The position numbers were made by a program, and so were the translations under genes. Below are positions 6,670-8,290 of a stretch of DNA of 8,290 nt, in pieces. The stretch is taken from assembly GCA_044432925.1 (NCBI GenBank), contig JAWXUE010000040.1, positions 1-8,290 on the forward strand, given 5' to 3'. This DNA is from JAWXUE01 sp044432925 (lineage in GTDB: Bacteria > Bacillota_I > Bacilli_A > Acholeplasmatales > Anaeroplasmataceae). Under the pieces are notes generated by a model. The model made no database searches. It had not been told where the DNA came from and was given only the letters and a program-made list of their open reading frames with translations. Numbering within the stretch: position 1 is the first letter of the stretch; each line of letters starts with the position of its first letter.

Positions 6670-6671
6670 TA

Positions 6672-6680
6672 TGTTATAAT
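6672..6680 (+). promoter_or_regulatory. Extended -10 promoter of the potassium channel gene
   Basis: TGTTATAAT is a perfect extended -10 (TG-N-TATAAT) lying 32 nt before the channel ATG. The -35 position holds only a T-run, so recognition would depend on the extended -10. AGGAG at 6702-6706, 6 nt before the ATG, is the ribosome-binding site. Confidence 0.65.
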
Positions 6681-6712
6681 TAGTACAATTATAAAAAATA
6701 TAGGAGCAAATT

Positions 6713-7444
6713 ATGAAAAAGATTAGATATAGAATTTTTGAAATTATAGAGATTGGAAATGAAAAAGATTATACAAGTAAGATATATGATGTATTTCTTT
6801 TATTAATAATAGCATTAAGTCTTATACCTTTATTATTTAAGGAAACAAATACATTTATACGTGTAATAGAAATTGTAGCTTTTTATGTTTTTGTAATAGA
6901 TTTTTTACTTAGATTTTTTACATGTGACTTTAAATTAAACAAAGGTGCTAAATCATTCTTTTTATATTTCTTTACTTTTTCAGCAATATTTGATTTTTGT
7001 GCATTATTACCATCATTTACAATTGCACATCCCTCATTAAAAATATTAAAAACATTTAGATTTTTTAGATGTTTAAGAGTGTTTAAAACTTTAAGATTTT
7101 CAAAGAACTTCACTTTATTAATAACGGTAGTAAAAAATCAACAAACTTCATTAATGTCTATATTAACTTTATGTATAATGTATATTTTCTTTACAGCAAT
7201 AATAATGTTTAATATCGAACCAACAAGTTTTGATACTTTCTTTGATTCATTATATTGGTCTGTTACCGCCCTAACAACTGTTGGTTATGGTGATATCTAT
7301 CCTATTTCAGATGCTGGTAAGGTTGTGAGTATGTTATCTAGTTTATTTGGTATAGCAATGGTTGCATTACCATCAGCTGTTATCACAGCTGGATTCCAAG
7401 AAGAAATTAAAAATAAAAAAATTGATATTAACAACGATAATTAA
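6713..7444 (+). CDS. Voltage-gated-type potassium channel, six transmembrane segments
   Basis: A 243-residue membrane protein with the classical Kv layout. Predicted segments are S1 about 26-43, S2 49-70 (with Asp63 and Arg67), S3 82-100 (with Asp94), S4 108-128, S5 146-166, pore helix 175-188 and S6 204-227. S4 has seven basic residues exactly three apart (Lys110, Lys113, Arg116, Arg119, Arg122, Lys125, Arg128), the hallmark of a voltage sensor. The selectivity filter TTVGYGD (188-194) is canonical for potassium. There is no RCK or cyclic-nucleotide domain after S6, only a short charged tail ending in an Asp/Asn-rich stretch. It assembles as a tetramer in the membrane by family knowledge. 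It has its own promoter and terminator, so it is probably a single-gene unit, though read-through into cwlJ is possible. Opening and physiological role cannot be read; homeostasis of membrane potential is the default. Confidence 0.93.
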   Translation: MKKIRYRIFEIIEIGNEKDYTSKIYDVFLLLIIALSLIPLLFKETNTFIRVIEIVAFYVFVIDFLLRFFTCDFKLNKGAKSFFLYFFTFSAIFDFCALLPSFTIAHPSLKILKTFRFFRCLRVFKTLRFSKNFTLLITVVKNQQTSLMSILTLCIMYIFFTAIIMFNIEPTSFDTFFDSLYWSVTALTTVGYGDIYPISDAGKVVSMLSSLFGIAMVALPSAVITAGFQEEIKNKKIDINNDN

Positions 7445-7469
7445 AATATGAAATTTTCATATTTTTTTT
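7443..7469 (+). terminator. Intrinsic terminator after the channel gene, overlapping the false start of cwlJ
   Basis: AAAATATGAA (7443-7452) and TTCATATTTT (7456-7465) form a perfect 10-bp stem with a 3-nt loop, followed by more T residues (to 7469). It begins inside the channel TAA stop. The stem has a single G-C pair, so it may be a leaky terminator. The ATG at 7448-7450 lies inside the stem, which argues against its use as a start. Confidence 0.65.
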
Positions 7470-7489
7470 ATTTATTAATATACTTTATT

Positions 7490-7495
7490 GAGGTG
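7490..7495 (+). promoter_or_regulatory. Ribosome-binding site pointing to an ATT start for cwlJ
   Basis: GAGGTG (7490-7495) lies 6 nt before an in-frame ATT (7502-7504). There is no in-frame ATG, GTG or TTG between this site and the conserved domain. A TTG at 7503 is in another frame and reaches a stop after three codons. Confidence 0.7.
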
Positions 7496-7501
7496 AGAAT
7501 A

Positions 7502-7921
7502 ATTGGTGTTGTAAAATACAACGAAGCTGAAGTTAAACTATTAGCTAGACTTATGAGGGCTGAAGCTGAAGGTGATGGTACTAAAGGTATGTTATTAGTA
7601 GGTAATGTTGGAATAAATAGAGTTAGAGGAAATTGTTTAGATTTCAAAGATATAAGAAGTATTGAATCTATGGTTTTTCAAAGTCCTGGTGGATTTGAGG
7701 CAACTCAAAAAAACTATTTTTATCAAGCTGCTAGAGAAGCTGATATAAAATTAGCAAGAAGAGTTATTAAAGGAGAAAGATTTACTCCTGGTACAACTTC
7801 TTTATGGTTTTATAATCCATTTGGAGAATCATGTCGAGCACAGTGGTGGGGCCAATGGAATACAGGTAAATATAAAAGTCATTGTTTCTATTCACCATTA
7901 GATAGTGAAAATTGTTATTAA
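7502..7921 (+). CDS. cwlJ: Spore cortex-lytic cell wall hydrolase CwlJ, probable ATT start
   Basis: CwlJ is a SleB/CwlJ-family (Hydrolase_2) enzyme made in the mother cell and held in the spore coat, where it degrades cortex peptidoglycan during germination. From ATT the product has 139 residues, the CwlJ size; SleB is about twice as long, with a signal peptide and a peptidoglycan-binding domain. Motifs include ARLMRAEAEG (15-24, with Glu21 the likely catalytic acid), GMLLVGNVGINR (29-40), a YFYQAAR segment and a C-terminal KSHCFY. The ATT places IGVVK where I recall MAVVR in Bacillus CwlJ, without gaps. An ATG at 7448 is in frame but lacks a ribosome-binding site, lies in the channel terminator and adds an 18-residue hydrophobic leader unlike CwlJ. 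gerQ follows 14 nt later, supporting CwlJ over SleB. If the ATG start were used, a membrane-anchored or exported form would result. Confidence 0.9.
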   Translation: MGVVKYNEAEVKLLARLMRAEAEGDGTKGMLLVGNVGINRVRGNCLDFKDIRSIESMVFQSPGGFEATQKNYFYQAAREADIKLARRVIKGERFTPGTTSLWFYNPFGESCRAQWWGQWNTGKYKSHCFYSPLDSENCY

Positions 7922-7922
7922 G

Positions 7923-7927
7923 AGGAG
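7923..7927 (+). promoter_or_regulatory. Ribosome-binding site deciding the gerQ start
   Basis: AGGAG lies 8 nt before the ATG at 7936-7938 and 2 nt past the cwlJ stop codon. It excludes the in-frame TTG at 7912, which lies upstream of this site. Confidence 0.8.
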
Positions 7928-7935
7928 AAATTAAA

Positions 7936-8262
7936 ATGAATTATTATCAATATCCTCCTATGGGTTATCCTTATTATAGTCCTGTAGGAAATCAAGAAGT
8001 ACAACCAGAATCATCTTATATAGAAAATATTTTAAGATTAAATTTAGGAAAAAATATTAGTGTATATATGAATTTTGAAAATTCAACTTATGGTTCTAAA
8101 ATTTTTAAAGGTGTTTTAGAAGCAGCAGGTAAAGATCATATTATTATAAGTGATCCTAATACTAATATGAGATATGTGTTACTTTCTATTTATTTAGATT
8201 ATGTAACATTTGATGAAGAGATTAGTTATTATTATCCCTACCAACAACAGCAACCTAAATAA
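7936..8262 (+). CDS. gerQ: Spore coat protein GerQ
   Basis: GerQ is an inner coat protein required in Bacillus for placing CwlJ in the spore coat. The 108-residue product has the family core at about 27-97: SYIENILRLNLGK (27-39), YMNFENS (44-50), KIFKGVLEAAGKDHIIISDP (55-74) and YLDYVTFDEEI (86-96). The N-terminal tail is short, tyrosine- and proline-rich, and lacks lysine; Bacillus GerQ has a longer Gln-rich tail whose N-terminal lysines are cross-linked by transglutaminase. The C-terminus ends in a YYYPY run, four glutamines and a lone Lys108. The ATG at 7936 is preferred over a TTG at 7912, because AGGAG (7923-7927) lies 8 nt before it and the TTG is inside the cwlJ end without a site of its own. 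It is probably co-transcribed with cwlJ. Confidence 0.95.
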   Translation: MNYYQYPPMGYPYYSPVGNQEVQPESSYIENILRLNLGKNISVYMNFENSTYGSKIFKGVLEAAGKDHIIISDPNTNMRYVLLSIYLDYVTFDEEISYYYPYQQQQPK

Positions 8263-8268
8263 ATTGTT

Positions 8269-8290
8269 AAACAATCATTAATTTGATTGT
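8269..8290 (+). terminator. Probable terminator after gerQ, cut by the window end
   Basis: ACAATCA (8271-8277) and TGATTGT (8284-8290) form a perfect 7-bp stem with a 6-nt loop, starting 8 nt after the gerQ stop. The two A residues at 8269-8270 could extend the stem if T residues follow position 8290. The T-tract that would confirm it lies outside the window. A competing small palindrome (8264-8276, ATTGTT-A-AACAAT) overlaps it. Confidence 0.5.

Noticed and set aside
6883..7113. 76-codon minus-strand ORF inside the channel gene
   Set aside because: It lies antisense to the S2-S4 region of a clear potassium channel, and its Lys/Asn-rich product is what AT-rich antisense DNA gives.
7448..7450. 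ATG start for cwlJ
   Set aside because: It has no ribosome-binding site, lies inside a terminator hairpin, and adds a hydrophobic leader absent from the CwlJ family.
7457..7486. Sigma-E-like promoter before cwlJ (TCATATT, 15-bp spacer, TATACTTT)
   Set aside because: The -35 fits the sigma-E consensus as I know it, but transcription would begin near 7493, inside the GAGGTG ribosome-binding site, and the -35 is part of the terminator stem. It would work only if cwlJ were translated from a nearly leaderless mRNA.
7912..7914. TTG start for gerQ
   Set aside because: It overlaps the end of cwlJ and lies before the real ribosome-binding site at 7923-7927; the ATG at 7936 is correctly spaced.
1..8290. 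CRISPR array, tRNA or rRNA genes, riboswitches
   Set aside because: No spaced direct repeats, no tRNA-like cloverleaf or rRNA sequence, and no long leader before the operons; the longest stretch without a gene is about 150 bases.

Overview
This AT-rich window looks like chromosomal DNA of an endospore-forming, low-GC Bacillota, most likely a Bacilli or Erysipelotrichia-type gut lineage (inference). The spore signature is direct: a CwlJ-type germination cell-wall hydrolase followed by a GerQ-family coat protein. Strong Shine-Dalgarno sequences, AGA-rich codon use and TAA/TAG stops fit this. Intact full-length ORFs with TGG tryptophan codons indicate the standard code, not the mycoplasma code.

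Layout: positions 1-120 hold what looks like the left end of an IS200/IS605-type element. It has a GC-rich hairpin and a strong minus-strand promoter pointing out of the window. Next comes the intrinsic terminator (123-150) of a six-gene minus-strand operon, transcribed from about 6600 down to 154: FAD-dependent dehydrogenase (COG2509), purA, DUF523/TudS-like protein, cardiolipin synthase, uppP, folD. The genes are packed with 1-14 nt gaps or a 7-nt overlap, and each downstream ribosome-binding site lies in or against the end of the gene before it, so translational coupling is likely. A 139-bp divergent promoter region (6574-6712) separates this operon from plus-strand genes: a voltage-gated-type potassium channel with its own terminator, then cwlJ and gerQ.

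How the genes fit together: the minus operon is a housekeeping mix of purine synthesis (PurA), one-carbon folate metabolism (FolD, which makes the formyl donor for purines), envelope lipid handling (Cls, UppP) and two poorly characterised redox or Fe-S proteins. cwlJ and gerQ form a functional pair: in Bacillus, GerQ is needed to place CwlJ in the spore coat, where it degrades cortex during germination.

The most notable reading is that cwlJ has no usable ATG. The only ATG-led version starts inside the channel gene's terminator and gives a false signal-peptide-like leader. A strong ribosome-binding site instead points to an ATT start codon that matches the expected CwlJ N-terminus. I see no wholly new multi-gene system. 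The other leads are the partial IS end, the altered aspartate-loop residue in PurA, the thio-base-linked DUF523 gene overlapping purA, and the lysine-free N-terminus of GerQ.
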